A stretch of 64,000 bases of DNA from Candidatus Epilinea brevis (GCA_016710785.1 JADJUE010000002.1:632430-696429), one strand, 5' to 3'. Counted from the first letter of the stretch, positions 47,925 to 56,594 are shown. The notes: generated by a model from the sequence alone, not told the origin. Numbers and translations: made by a program.

Positions 47925-48363
47925 AACCAGCGATGTGACGGCCGAATGGTGGCTGATCGACGCTCAGGATCTGGTCCTGGGCCGATTGGCCACGAAGATC
48001 GCCACCCTGCTGCGCGGCAAGCACAAGCCGCAGTTCACCGCCCACCTGGACCTCGGCGATTACGTGGTCGTGGTGAATGCCGACAAGGTGGCCGTTACCG
48101 GCAACCGGATGACCGAGAAGATGTATTACCGCTATTCCGGTTATCCCGGCGGCCTGGCGGAGGAGACGCTCTCCGACCTGCTGAAGCGCCAACCCGATCG
48201 GGTGATTCGCCTGGCTGTCCGCGGCATGCTGCCGCGCAACCGCTTGGGTCGCCAGATGCTGGACAAGCTCAAAGTGTATCCTGGTCTGGAGCATCCGCAT
48301 CAAGGACAAGCTCCGCAGCCGCTGGACCTGGCCGCTTGGCCGCAGGTCCGGGTTCAAGCGTAG
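47902..48363 (+). CDS. rplM: Large-subunit ribosomal protein uL13
   Basis: 153 residues from the ATG at 47902, with GGGAG at the best distance; an ATG at 47893 is also possible. The start lies inside the 3' end of truA (23-base overlap). uL13 is an early assembly protein of the 50S. Typical parts: VLGRLATKIATLLRGKHKPQ, LGDYVVVVNADKVAVTGNR, AVRGMLPRNRLGRQMLDKL. The C-terminal tail is slightly extended. Confidence 0.96.
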   Translation: MIKTYTPKTSDVTAEWWLIDAQDLVLGRLATKIATLLRGKHKPQFTAHLDLGDYVVVVNADKVAVTGNRMTEKMYYRYSGYPGGLAEETLSDLLKRQPDRVIRLAVRGMLPRNRLGRQMLDKLKVYPGLEHPHQGQAPQPLDLAAWPQVRVQA

Positions 48364-48384
48364 CCGTTCAAGGAGATCAACAAG

Positions 48385-48783
48385 ATGAGCCTAGAGGGTC
48401 AGTACCATTACGGCGTCGGGCGCCGCAAGTCGTCCAGCGCCCAGGTGAGATTCTATCCCGGCACCGGAACCGAGTTGTCGGTCAACGGCAAGGCCTACGA
48501 CGCCTACTTCACACGCACCCGTGACCGCGAAGCGGTGATGGGTCCGCTGAAGGCTGTCGGCATGAACAACGGCGGTGTCAGCGCCATCGTGGTCGGTGGC
48601 GGCGTCACCGGCCAGGCGGGCGCTGTGATGCAGGGCCTCGCCCGCGCCCTGGTGGTGATGGACCCTGAATTGCGTTCGGCGCTCCGCAACGGCGGCTTCC
48701 TCACGCGCGACCCGCGTGAGAAGGAACGCAAGAAGCCCGGCCTCAAGCGCGCGCGCAAGGCCAAGCAGTACACCAAGCGCTGA
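48385..48783 (+). CDS. rpsI: Small-subunit ribosomal protein uS9
   Basis: 132 residues. uS9 reaches the P site with its C-terminal tail, which contacts initiator tRNA. Typical segments: YHYGVGRRKSSSAQVRFYPG, VVGGGVTGQAGAVMQGLARAL and the C-terminus KKPGLKRARKAKQYTKR, with the invariant final Arg after Lys. It is the last gene of the ribosomal block, in the universal rplM-rpsI pair, and a strong terminator follows 56 bases later. Confidence 0.97.
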   Translation: MSLEGQYHYGVGRRKSSSAQVRFYPGTGTELSVNGKAYDAYFTRTRDREAVMGPLKAVGMNNGGVSAIVVGGGVTGQAGAVMQGLARALVVMDPELRSALRNGGFLTRDPREKERKKPGLKRARKAKQYTKR

Positions 48784-48838
48784 TGCGGGGTGGCCTTGCG
48801 GCCGGCGACGCAGCAGCACAGGCATAAACAGAACACAG

Positions 48839-48870
48839 ACCGCCTCGGCCGATTCCGGCCGAGGCGGTTT
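48839..48870. terminator. Intrinsic terminator at the end of the ribosomal block
   Basis: A 12-bp perfect stem, ACCGCCTCGGCC and GGCCGAGGCGGT, with the 6-base loop GATTCC is followed by T residues on the plus strand and has T-rich sequence on the other side as well. It probably stops both the rpsI transcript and the convergent tlyA transcript. Confidence 0.85.
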
Positions 48871-48958
48871 GCGTTGTTGGGGCGGCGAATCGGCGGCCTC
48901 TGCCGCCGCTGGGATCTACGCCGGACTGCAATGAGGGCTACGCCAGTATCGCGGGGGG

Positions 48959-49768
48959 CTACGCCAGATCGCAGGCGGCGAGGATGGCCGCCGGGTCCAG
49001 GAACACTTGCGGCTGCTCGCCGACCACGAGGTGCAGGAAGAACTCGCGGTTGCCGTCACCGCCCGGCAGGGGCGATGGACAGGCGCCCAGCACCTGCCAA
49101 CCTGCCTGCCGGCACCATTCCGTGAGGCGCAGCAGCACGGCGCGATGCACCGCCGCATCCCGGATGACGCCGCCGCGACCCACCTGCGCGCGCCCGGCCT
49201 CGAACTGGGGCTTCACCAGGGCGATGACCTCGCCCCCTGGCGCCAGCAGGTTGCGCACGGCGGGCAGGACCTGGGTCAGGGAGATGAAGCTGACGTCGAT
49301 CACGGCCAGCTCCGGCGGCGGGGGCAAGGGCTCGAGACGACGGATATCCTGGCGCTCCATGGACAGCACCCGCTCGTCCTGGCGCAGGGACCAGGCCAGC
49401 TGGGCCCGCCCGACATCGACGGCGTACACCTGCACGGCACCGCGCTGCAGGAGGCAGTCGGTGAAGCCCCCGGTGGATGCGCCCACATCCAGGCAGACGC
49501 GTCCGTCCACGGCGATCGACAGGCGATCGAGCGCGCCGGCCAGTTTGATCCCGCCCCGTCCGACATAAGGTGGCCTGGCGCGCAGGACGATCTCGGCGTC
49601 CACGGGCAGCTGGTGGCCGGGCTTGTCCTCGCGCTGGCCGTTGACGGTGACCTCGCCGGCCCGGATCAGCGCCTGCGCCCGGTTGCGGCTGTCCACGAGG
49701 CCGCGATCTACCAACAGTTGGTCGAGTCGCTGCCGCGCCACCGGGGCGGGCCGTTTGTCTATCGTCAT
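48959..49768 (-). CDS. tlyA: TlyA-family 16S/23S rRNA (cytidine-2'-O)-methyltransferase
   Basis: 269 residues. An N-terminal S4 RNA-binding domain (RLDQLLVDRGLVDSRNRAQA, about 14-75) is joined to an FtsJ-type methyltransferase domain whose SAM motif is CLDVGASTGGFTD (about residue 95). Further family parts are the catalytic Lys in VYAVDVG...RQDIR region, LAVIDVSFISL and ALVKPQFEAG. TlyA methylates cytidines in 16S and 23S rRNA and confers capreomycin sensitivity in mycobacteria. It is divergent from the prenyltransferase gene, whose promoter lies in the narrow gap between them. Confidence 0.9.
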   Translation of the reverse strand: MTIDKRPAPVARQRLDQLLVDRGLVDSRNRAQALIRAGEVTVNGQREDKPGHQLPVDAEIVLRARPPYVGRGGIKLAGALDRLSIAVDGRVCLDVGASTGGFTDCLLQRGAVQVYAVDVGRAQLAWSLRQDERVLSMERQDIRRLEPLPPPPELAVIDVSFISLTQVLPAVRNLLAPGGEVIALVKPQFEAGRAQVGRGGVIRDAAVHRAVLLRLTEWCRQAGWQVLGACPSPLPGGDGNREFFLHLVVGEQPQVFLDPAAILAACDLA

Positions 49769-49770
49769 CG

Positions 49771-49799
49771 TTGACCCGAACCGAGGCGCTGCCTACAAT
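49771..49799 (+). promoter_or_regulatory. Promoter of the decaprenyl-phosphate phosphoribosyltransferase gene
   Basis: TTGACC (49771-49776), a 17-base spacer and TACAAT (49794-49799). The -10 box ends seven bases before the GTG at 49807, so the mRNA is probably leaderless. The -35 TTG is also the first codon of the longest open frame, showing that the longest frame is not the real gene. Confidence 0.75.
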
Positions 49800-49806
49800 C
49801 GCGGTC

Positions 49807-50730
49807 GTGGATGCACCCCTGCAACAGCGCCGTGGCCTGGCGCGAGCCATCCTGGCAGCCATGCGCCCGCGGCAATGGACGAAGAACGCCTTCGTCCTGG
49901 CCGCGTTGCTTTTGACCGGCGGCCTCCGCGACGTTCCCAAGACCCAGGCGGCGCTGCTCACGGCCCTGCTGTTCTGCGTGGTCTCCAGCGGGGTCTATGT
50001 GGTCAACGACCTGATGGATGTGGAGGGCGATCGCCGCCATCCGGTGAAGCGGTTTCGTCCTTTGGCCGCGGGAGAGATCTCGCCGGGCCTGGGATGGCTG
50101 CTGGCGGCAGGCCTGACGGTGCTGGGGATCGGCGGCGGCTACCTGTGGGTGCGGCCACAAGCCTCGCCCTACCTGGTGGGCAACATCCTCTTGACCTACT
50201 TCCTGATGCAACTGGCCTACACCTTTGTGTTGAAGCATATGGTGATCATCGACGTGATGACGATCGCGGGGGGATTCGTGCTGCGGGTGCTGGCGGGCGG
50301 GGCGGCCATAGACGTCAAGATCTCAGCCTACCTCTACCTGTCGACGATCTTCCTGGCAACCTTCCAGGGTTTCGCCAAGCGCCGGCAGGAGCTGCTCTCG
50401 ATGTCGGGCGACGCGCCCGGCCACCGCCCGAGCCTGGAAGAATACTCGGTGAGCCTCCTGGACACCTTCCTGACGATCACGGCCACGGCCACCACGGTGT
50501 CCTACGCCCTCTACGCGGTGAACACGCCCTACCGTCCGCAGAACGTCTCGGCCAACCTGCTGCTGCTGACGGTGCCCTTCGTGATCTACGCGGTGTTTCG
50601 CTACCTGTACCTGATCCATGTCAAGGGCCTTGGCGGGGCGCCGGAGGAGATGCTGCTGAAGGACCGGCTGCTGTTGCTGGATGTGCTGGGCTGGGTGGCG
50701 CTGCTGGCGGGGCTGATCTACTTCGGCTGA
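49807..50730 (+). CDS. Decaprenyl-phosphate phosphoribosyltransferase (UbiA family)
   Basis: 307-residue membrane prenyltransferase of the UbiA superfamily with about nine helices. The first Asp-rich motif with its extension, NDLMDVEGDRRHPVKRFRP (about residue 70), is diagnostic of 5-phospho-α-D-ribose-1-diphosphate:decaprenyl-phosphate transferases (UbiA of mycobacteria), which make the precursor of decaprenyl-phospho-arabinose. The PRQWTKN start is also typical. A cell-envelope arabinose role is the default inference, but dprE1/E2 genes are not nearby. I chose the GTG at 49807 because the promoter lies just before it. Confidence 0.87.
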   Translation: MDAPLQQRRGLARAILAAMRPRQWTKNAFVLAALLLTGGLRDVPKTQAALLTALLFCVVSSGVYVVNDLMDVEGDRRHPVKRFRPLAAGEISPGLGWLLAAGLTVLGIGGGYLWVRPQASPYLVGNILLTYFLMQLAYTFVLKHMVIIDVMTIAGGFVLRVLAGGAAIDVKISAYLYLSTIFLATFQGFAKRRQELLSMSGDAPGHRPSLEEYSVSLLDTFLTITATATTVSYALYAVNTPYRPQNVSANLLLLTVPFVIYAVFRYLYLIHVKGLGGAPEEMLLKDRLLLLDVLGWVALLAGLIYFG

Positions 50731-50890
50731 GGGTCCGACCGCGCGGTAGGGCGAAGGCGGTGGAGCGTCCGAACGGATCGGGCGGGTCAAGCGCGGGCAG
50801 GACGGCTTCGGGTTGGTGACCTGTCGACGGCACAATGCAGGCCGCGTTGCCGAGGTGCGTGACGATACCAGTCATCGCGCAGCGGTTCAA

Positions 50891-50920
50891 GCCCCCGTAG
50901 TCTGGGAATAGAGCAGCGGC
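50891..50920 (+). pseudogene. Decayed 5' half of a tRNA-Arg gene
   Basis: Thirty bases beginning GCCCCCGTAG and ending ATAGAGCAGCGGC match the 5' half of the intact tRNA-Arg at 52629. Only the D-loop differs: TCTGGGA replaces CTCAGGGG. The likeness stops at the anticodon stem, and no 3' half follows. It lies in the same orientation 1.7 kb before the real gene and may mark a duplication or integration border. Confidence 0.7.
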
Positions 50921-51023
50921 TGGAGTTGACCCGAACCGATGGACCTCTCGGCTACATGGGCACCTCCTGGACCTCAAGAGGCGAGGAGTCCAATGACTGG
51001 GCTCATCTTTACAGACTTGCGGG

Positions 51024-51767
51024 TCACTTCACCGGACGCAACTGCCCGCGGATGTCACCGAAGAAGGTCTGCCCAGCCGTGTGCAGGTTGAAGTACAGTT
51101 CGCCTTCGCGCGCGATCGCCTCCATGCCGGCAATGGTCTTCACCTTGTCGGTCGGAATCGCGGGGGTGATGGGGCAGCCGTTCGTCAGCGCGCCCACGAG
51201 GCCCGAGCCGTCCGCGTTCACGGCCTCGATGTCCTTGTTGGTCAGCTCCAAGGTCAACACGTGGTCAGCCCAGTACCTTTGGAGATCCCCCGCGAGGGCG
51301 ACGTTGATCAGGATGGGCCCCAACTGACCGGGCTTGCCGCAATGGATGTGGAACATCACGATGTCCTTGGTGGCCACGTTCTCGATGGCGATGTGAACGT
51401 AGGCCCTGCTCAGGTCCTTGGTGAAGGACAGGACACCATGCCCGCGCGATGTGCGTGCGTCGCGCGGAACGGATGGACCTGTCGACTTGAAGACCTCGGG
51501 CACCGCTGCCGGCGTATCGCTCTCCTCGCCGCCTTCCTGGTGGGGGCTGAGAAAGGCCTCGAACACAGAGCCGATCTCCTGTCCCCTGCTCGGGTCGAGG
51601 GCGATAGGGCTGGGCATGTCGGTTTCGGGGCGATGCGCGCTTGCCTGGGACTTGTGGCGCTTCTCACCACCTGACGCGACCATCGCGTCGTCGTGTCTGC
51701 AGCCGGCCACGGCGAGCAAGGCCACGGACAGGATGGCCGCCGGTGCGCGGCCTTGCCGTACGTTCAC
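51024..51767 (-). CDS. CHRD-domain lipoprotein
   Basis: 247 residues. The signal peptide ends VAGC at about residue 22, a good lipobox, so the protein should be lipid-anchored outside the cell. After a polar spacer of about 90 residues a CHRD-type β-domain follows (VLSFTKDLSRAYVHIAIENV, then MFHIHCGKPGQLGPILINV and the end ELYFNLHTAGQTFFGDIRG). CHRD domains were first described in chordin; in bacteria they occur in secreted proteins with no settled function. It lies between the tRNA-Arg remnant and the intact tRNA-Arg. Confidence 0.8.
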   Translation of the reverse strand: MNVRQGRAPAAILSVALLAVAGCRHDDAMVASGGEKRHKSQASAHRPETDMPSPIALDPSRGQEIGSVFEAFLSPHQEGGEESDTPAAVPEVFKSTGPSVPRDARTSRGHGVLSFTKDLSRAYVHIAIENVATKDIVMFHIHCGKPGQLGPILINVALAGDLQRYWADHVLTLELTNKDIEAVNADGSGLVGALTNGCPITPAIPTDKVKTIAGMEAIAREGELYFNLHTAGQTFFGDIRGQLRPVK

Positions 51768-51817
51768 GCTGGTTTCCTCTTGCGGTCTGGAATCGCTGAA
51801 GTGCTTCGCCCGCCGGC

Positions 51818-52252
51818 TCAGTCGTCGTTCTTGTCTGTGGCAGCTGGCAGGCCGTTGAACAGGTTGGGAAGATCATCCGCATAATGGCCCACGAGGATCG
51901 AGGCGACCATGATGGTGGTCACGTTGAATGGGCTGACCTTCGCAAAGTACGCCATGCCGTCGACGGTGTAGTTGACGACCATGGAGAGGAGCATGTTCAC
52001 GACGGCGAGCATGCTCCCGAGGACGCGGGTGCGCGGCAGCAGCACGAGGACACCGATCAAGAGCGACAGAACGTTCGCCGCGACATCGACCCAGGCGGGG
52101 AGCGGCTGCGCGGTCACGTGGCTCCCCGAACCGGAGCCGGATGCGGCGGCGAGCATCGCCAGCGTCACGAGGATGGTCAGCGCCATGTAGATTCGGTTGG
52201 CGATCTTGCCGTCCCTTTTCATGACAAGGGTAGGTTGTAGCAGCTTCTTCAT
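51818..52252 (-). CDS. Small integral membrane protein, function unknown
   Basis: 144 residues from the ATG at 52252. Four hydrophobic helices are visible: IYMALTILVTLAMLAAA, VAANVLSLLIGVLVLL, VLGSMLAVVNMLLSMVVNY and VTTIMVASILVGHY. A short acidic C-terminus (ATDKNDD) follows. I do not recognise the family. The open frame extends to 52366, but that part is Arg-rich and unlike a membrane protein. It lies 50 bases upstream of the CHRD gene on the same strand, and the two are probably one transcript. Confidence 0.6.
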   Translation of the reverse strand: MKKLLQPTLVMKRDGKIANRIYMALTILVTLAMLAAASGSGSGSHVTAQPLPAWVDVAANVLSLLIGVLVLLPRTRVLGSMLAVVNMLLSMVVNYTVDGMAYFAKVSPFNVTTIMVASILVGHYADDLPNLFNGLPAATDKNDD

Positions 52253-52628
52253 CTGTGTGTCTACGCCCTTTCGCCTGGCATCCAGGTGTTCGATGGCCTC
52301 CAGTCGAATCCGATTGGAATGCCCCCTGAAGCCAGGCACCATACACCCCCAGCCACCGCGCGTCAAGGCCTGTCAACCTTGTCGGGACCGGACTTGGGCG
52401 CGTTTTGTCTGGCCACCATTGGGTCGGAGGCTAGACGACCCAAGACAAGTGGACCGAGGGGCGCGCGATGCTGGCCCGCTGATATAATGGACAGCCTTGG
52501 GTCAAAGCCGGGCAGCGAGGTGGCCGAGGACGTGGAGAAAGGACGCTCAATTGAAGCCAAGACTGATGCCACAGGCCGAACGGATGGCCAGCTAGATACC
52601 GTGACAAGCCTTACGTAGCCTACATTGC
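52253..52628 (+). promoter_or_regulatory. Non-coding stretch with the extended -10 promoter of tRNA-Arg
   Basis: No gene is seen in this 376-base gap. TGATATAAT (52480-52488) is an extended -10 box, which needs no -35. It points at the tRNA gene 140 bases downstream. Confidence 0.5.
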
Positions 52629-52701
52629 GCCCCCGTAGCTCAGGGGATAGAGCAGCGGCCTTCTAATCCGCTGGTCGCAGGTTCGAATCCTGCCGGGGGT
52701 A
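52629..52701 (+). tRNA. tRNA-Arg (anticodon TCT)
   Basis: 73 nt with a closed cloverleaf: acceptor GCCCCCG with CGGGGGT (first pair G-U), D-arm with GCTCAGGGGATAGAGC, anticodon loop CTTCTAA and T-arm GCAGG-TTCGAAT-CCTGC. The last anticodon-stem pair is a C-T mismatch (52659 with 52667), a small oddity. The CCA end is not encoded. It reads AGA codons, rare in this genome, and marks the border of an accessory region. Confidence 0.93.
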
Positions 52702-52814
52702 CTGATACAGAAAGGGTTTTCGGAGGGTCGCGGGGCGCGCGGCGGGCGCGCCTTCTCGCGGTCCCGGCGGAGGTCGCCCTGCCTGTCGGCCGCGGCCAAC
52801 AGCTGCGGCGGAGC

Positions 52815-53084
52815 TCAGGGGCTCTCCTCGTGAACGGCATACAGGGCCATTTCCTCGCGCAGCACGCGCCGCAAGGTGTCCTCCAGCGGCTCGTACTGAC
52901 CGAGCACGTAATGCCGCAGTACGTCGTTCATCATGGACTGGTAGCTACCGCCGCTTTGACTGATCACCTGATCGCGGAACCATTGCAAGACGTCGTCGTC
53001 GATGCGGATGGTGATGCGCGTCTTGCCCGGAGAAGATCGCACTGCGCCTCTGCGGCCCTGGCTAAAGTCATATTCGGCCTTCAT
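52815..53084 (-). CDS. brnA: BrnA-family antitoxin, orphan
   Basis: 89 residues with a ribbon-helix-helix core (KTRITIRIDDDVLQWFRDQV, then YQSMMNDVLRHYV) as in BrnA antitoxins, which neutralise the ribonuclease BrnT and repress the operon. An additional C-terminal part (EDTLRRVLREEMALYAV) follows. Normally an intact brnT lies directly upstream. Here only its first codons survive (53068-53139), so this antitoxin has lost its toxin and may act only as a repressor. Promoter and operator-like palindrome remain in front. Confidence 0.8.
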   Translation of the reverse strand: MKAEYDFSQGRRGAVRSSPGKTRITIRIDDDVLQWFRDQVISQSGGSYQSMMNDVLRHYVLGQYEPLEDTLRRVLREEMALYAVHEESP

Positions 53085-53139
53085 AGTGCCTGACCCCCAG
53101 ATTGCGTTCGCGCTTGTCCGGATCCCACTGGAACTGCAT
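53068..53139 (-). pseudogene. N-terminal remnant of a BrnT toxin
   Basis: From the ATG at 53139 the frame encodes MQFQWDPDKRERNLGVRH and ends after 23 codons. FxWDPxKxxxNxxxHGV is the characteristic start of BrnT ribonucleases; all of the catalytic body is gone. The remnant overlaps the first codons of brnA, so a deletion from inside brnT up to brnA is the simplest explanation. It may now serve only as a leader peptide for brnA translation. Confidence 0.65.
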
Positions 53140-53145
53140 TGTCAG

Positions 53146-53174
53146 ATCATATGCATGATTGTGCATACCGACAA
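53146..53174 (-). promoter_or_regulatory. brnTA promoter and probable operator
   Basis: On the minus strand TTGTCG (53174-53169), a 17-base spacer and TATGAT (53151-53146), ending six bases from the ATG of the brnT remnant, implying a leaderless mRNA. The palindrome TATGCA-TGATTG-TGCATA (53150-53167) fills the spacer and is a good candidate site for the ribbon-helix-helix antitoxin. Confidence 0.65.
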
Positions 53175-53281
53175 GTCGGGCTTCGCCCGAAGGACGCTCG
53201 CATAACCTTCCCGATCTGGTGGGCCACCTCTGGGGCGCCGCCGACCTGCTGCAGGGTTCCGTCGACTCGGGCGACTATCTA

Positions 53282-53789
53282 TCATTCCGCCTTCGGTCTC
53301 TTGCCCCGAGGCCGACCGAACTCCGCCCGCAAGTCCGCCAGGTCACGCGTTGCCCCACCGCGGCGAGCGGTCTCGGCGGCGATGCTTTCGCCGGGGATCA
53401 CGCGGGGCAGGAGGCAGGGGCTGGCAGCGCTGTCCACGCTGAAGCAATGGCTCACCATCCGGTCGACGACGTCTTGCACGCGCAGCACGCCGAGGTCGCA
53501 GAGCAGGGCCTGGTTGTCGGCGTTGGCCAGGGCGATGCGCAGCCGCTCGGGATCGTGATGCCAGAGGGTGCTGCCGTCGGCAAAGGTGATGGTGCCGTCG
53601 TCGGCCACGTCGGTCACGGTGCAGGGCTGCCCGGGTCCCTTGCTGCGGCTGGCGCGTTCCTGGACCCAGTGCACTGGTGTGCCCGTTGAAGTAGCTCTCG
53701 CAGTTGCAAGGCCGGGGGACGTCGGCGATGGCGGACGCGGGGCGAACGCCAGGGGCGGGGGAGGTGGTCACAGCGGCTCTCCTGTTCAT
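53282..53789 (-). pseudogene. Hypothetical gene with a frameshift
   Basis: Two overlapping frames together make a plausible protein. The upstream frame runs from an ATG at 53789 and includes PRPCNCESYFNGHT; the downstream frame continues from about 53674 with VHWVQERASRSKGPGQPC and the segment DDGTITFADGSTLWHHDPER, and ends at 53282 in a basic tail. High G+C at third codon positions follows the frame on each side of the junction, which supports one gene with a one-base shift near 53675. I do not recognise the family. A sequencing error would equally explain it. Confidence 0.4.
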
Positions 53790-54160
53790 CGTATCCGGCA
53801 GGGGCACCGTGCCTGATGGTCGGTTGCCAGCCCGTCGTCGAGCCGGATCTCTCGGGGCGTTCTTGATGAAGTCCCTGCTCTCAGCAGGGGCTCGGGGCGC
53901 CTTGCGCGGTCGAGCAGGTTCATTCTACTCGGTGCGGGATCAAGGACGAACCCTCGAGTGGCGGAGTCGGCCCGAACACGGCGCCTACCGACGTCGGCAA
54001 GCGGCGGTGGCGCGTCAGCAGTCACTTGGGTCATCGCTGGAGCAGCCACGCGCCTGCGGTAGCCCGGGACTCTGGCCGACGCTCCCTGGGCGGGCTATCA
54101 TGGGTTCCTGGCGCGACGAGCCAGACCTGGCCGGTCCCCCCACGAAAGGACAGACCCCCC
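53790..54160. other. Non-coding stretch, nothing recognised
   Basis: 371 bases between the frameshifted hypothetical gene and the VOC gene. Open frames cross it on both strands, but none has a start, ribosome-binding site or recognisable motif. TATCAT at 54096 could be a -10 for the VOC gene, without a good -35. Confidence 0.4.
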
Positions 54161-54520
54161 ATGTTGAACCTGAACTCGGTCATGATCAGCACCATGGAGC
54201 CTGATGCGCTGGCTTCCTTCTACGCCAAGGTCTTCGACAAGCCGGCGGACATGGAAGATGCCGACAACGGCTTCCATGGCTGGCAGGCGGGCGCGGGCTT
54301 CTTGGGCGTGCTGCGGCATTCGGCGATGGTCGGCAAGGCCATCAACCCGGGCCGGATGATGTTCAACCTGGAGTCGGCCGATGTGAAGGCTGACTACGAA
54401 CGGATCATCGGCCACGGAGCCAGCTCCGTCTCCGCGCCATACGCGATGGGCGAGGGCTGGATCGCGACCTTGGCCGACCCGGACGGCAACTACTTCCAGC
54501 TGATGACGCCGATGGGTTGA
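54161..54520 (+). CDS. VOC-superfamily (glyoxalase-like) protein
   Basis: 119 residues from the ATG at 54161 with an AAAGGA site. It has the βαβββ modules of the vicinal-oxygen-chelate superfamily: VMISTMEPDALASFYAKVF at the start and ATLADPDGNYFQLM at the end. Metal ligands typical of glyoxalase are only partly present (a late Gln in NYFQLM), so the reaction cannot be predicted. These proteins range from dioxygenases to antibiotic-binding proteins. No adjacent gene suggests a pathway. Confidence 0.8.
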   Translation: MLNLNSVMISTMEPDALASFYAKVFDKPADMEDADNGFHGWQAGAGFLGVLRHSAMVGKAINPGRMMFNLESADVKADYERIIGHGASSVSAPYAMGEGWIATLADPDGNYFQLMTPMG

Positions 54521-54592
54521 TGGGGAGCGTGGCGGGCGCTTCCAAGAGATTAGGGGACATGCGGGCGCGGTGACGGCGGCGCGGCGAGTCGG

Positions 54593-54622
54593 TTGACCCG
54601 GGGGTGGGTGGGGGTGTATGCT
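54593..54622 (+). promoter_or_regulatory. Promoter of the LamG/papain-like protease gene
   Basis: TTGACC (54593-54598), an 18-base G-rich spacer and TATGCT (54617-54622). The TTG that would open the longest reading frame is the -35 box, so the gene more likely starts at the GTG at 54677. Confidence 0.5.
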
Positions 54623-54676
54623 CGCCGCCTTGCGAGACCCTTTCCTGTCCGCCAACCCCGACAGCAAGGTGCCAAG

Positions 54677-56523
54677 GTGTCGCCTCCACCGACCCTGCCC
54701 GTGTTCGCTTCGCCCGACCATGACCTGACCCCGGTCACCGGCGCCAACTCTACCGAATGGATGCGTACCGTCCTTGGGGGCGCGCACCCGGACGTCGCGG
54801 GCGCTGCCGACGGGCTCCCGTACTCCCTGGTAGGGACCTTCGTGCTCCGGGAACAGACGGTGCACAGCGTTCTGGACGTCAACCTGCAGGCGGTCATCTT
54901 CGAGACCGCGGGGGCGCGCGGGCTGCGGCTGCGGACGGAGTCCTACATCTGCGTCTCCGGGCCGGGCGCGCCCTACGTGGACGTGGCGGTGTGGCCGAAC
55001 GCCCAGCCGCCGCACGCGGGTAGCGAGACGAAGTACCTGGGCTGGAAGGGCTCAGAGTTCGCGGCCGGCGCGGCGCTGCCGGACGCATCGGGCAACTACT
55101 GGTACCGCCTGGATATCGACTGGGGTTCCCCGGCCACCGATGACCGCTGCCTCTTCTTCGCCAAGACCTACCGCTACAGCGGCGATACGCCGCCGCCGTT
55201 CAAGATCGCTGCCTTCCAGGGCGCCGCGGACACGCAGACCTCCATCGAGGACCACAAGGCCTACGCCTTCGGCACGGCGCCGTTCACGGTGATGGCGGTG
55301 GTCGGGGGCACCGACCGGCATGTCGGCACGATCGCCGAGAAGCGCTGCTTCGACCGGCCCCTCACCGGGTGGCGGCTCGCAATGGTCCAGGACCCAGAGG
55401 GCGTGGTTCCCGGGCGTTACCTCTCCTTTGTGGTCCAGGGCGCCACCGAAACCCCCGCTTCGGCCCCCGGCCTGCCGCCGGTGAAGACCGCGGTGACGCA
55501 GCGACACCTGGCCAGGCTGAGCCGGGACGGGGCCCCGCAGATCCGCGACGCCACGAGCCCGACGGTCCCGTTCCCGACGAACCTGTTCGATCGCTTCACC
55601 CACGCCGTCACGGTGGTGCGCGAGGGTGCGGGCTGCCGGATGTACCTCGACGGCCACCTGCTCGACCTGGTGCCGCTGAAGCCGGGGAGCTTTGCCCCGG
55701 ACCCTGTCACGCTCGACGTCAGCACCGCGCGGCCCCTGCGGCTGGGCCACGTGGCCCCGGAGCCGGATGCGGACCCTGACGAGGCCTTCCTGGTCAGGCG
55801 GCTTGGGCTGTGGACGGGCGCCATGACCCAGGCTCAGATCATCGACCAGCTCAATGCCATGGCCGAGCCGCAGCCTGGCCCGACCTGCGTGGGTTACTGG
55901 GATCTGGTCAGCGACGATGCGCACAAGGGCATCGATCGCTCGGTGACGAAGAACGACGTCAGCGTGGCGCAGCGGCAGCGGGCCCAGGCCCGCCAGACGG
56001 TCCTTCCCTTCTACCTGCAGAAGCAACTGCAGGACAACTGGTGCTGGTCGGCGACATCGACCGCGGTGAACGCCTTCTACTACCCGCTGTCCAAGCTCGA
56101 ACAGTGCCGGCTGGTGGCGTCCATGTTCGCGCCCGAGAAGCTAACGGCCGTCGCCGCCGACGGCTATGGCGTCAGCCCATTGCCCACCAGGTGACCGCGG
56201 ACAAGCCGGTCTGCCAGAACGGGGATTGGTACGACTACTGGTTCTACCTGCCGCCGCCGCTGAGCCTGCTCAAGGCCCTCAAGAGCGATCACGACAGTCA
56301 GCTTGCCCTGGGTACCTGCCTGGAGTCGACGCGGGACCGGCGCCCTTTCCTGGTGCGGGTGGAGTGGAGTGGCGGCGCTGGGCACTTCATCGGGGTGGCG
56401 GGCTTCTACACCAAGAAGGTGGGCCTTGACGAGGTGCAGATGGTGGTGATCGTCGACTCGATCAACGGGGTCTCGGAGATGCCCTTCGAGACCTTCACCG
56501 GCGGCCAGCGCCTACCAGTCTGA
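54677..56523 (+). pseudogene. LamG-like/papain-like cysteine peptidase gene with a frameshift
   Basis: The first part (54677-56194) gives about 505 residues: two β-rich concanavalin-like regions, the second resembling LamG (TVVREGAGCRMYLDGHLLDL, then RRLGLWTGAMTQAQI), followed by NWCWSATSTAVNAFYY with a likely catalytic Cys at residue 456. This frame stops at 56194, but the frame shifted by one continues to 56523 and supplies the remaining protease elements: the His in GAGHFIGVAGFY and the Asp in VVIVDSINGV. A single indel near 56170 would restore one C39/papain-like enzyme. No signal peptide is seen. A companion gene follows after 71 bases. Confidence 0.65.
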
Positions 56524-56594
56524 CGGGACCTGGACCCCCAGCTTTCTCACCCAGGGGCCGATGACGGCCGACCGTCCACAGGAAGGCGACTGAA

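Noticed and set aside
49771..49806. TTG start for the prenyltransferase
   Set aside because: This TTG is the -35 box of a good promoter, and it would leave only two bases to the divergent tlyA start.
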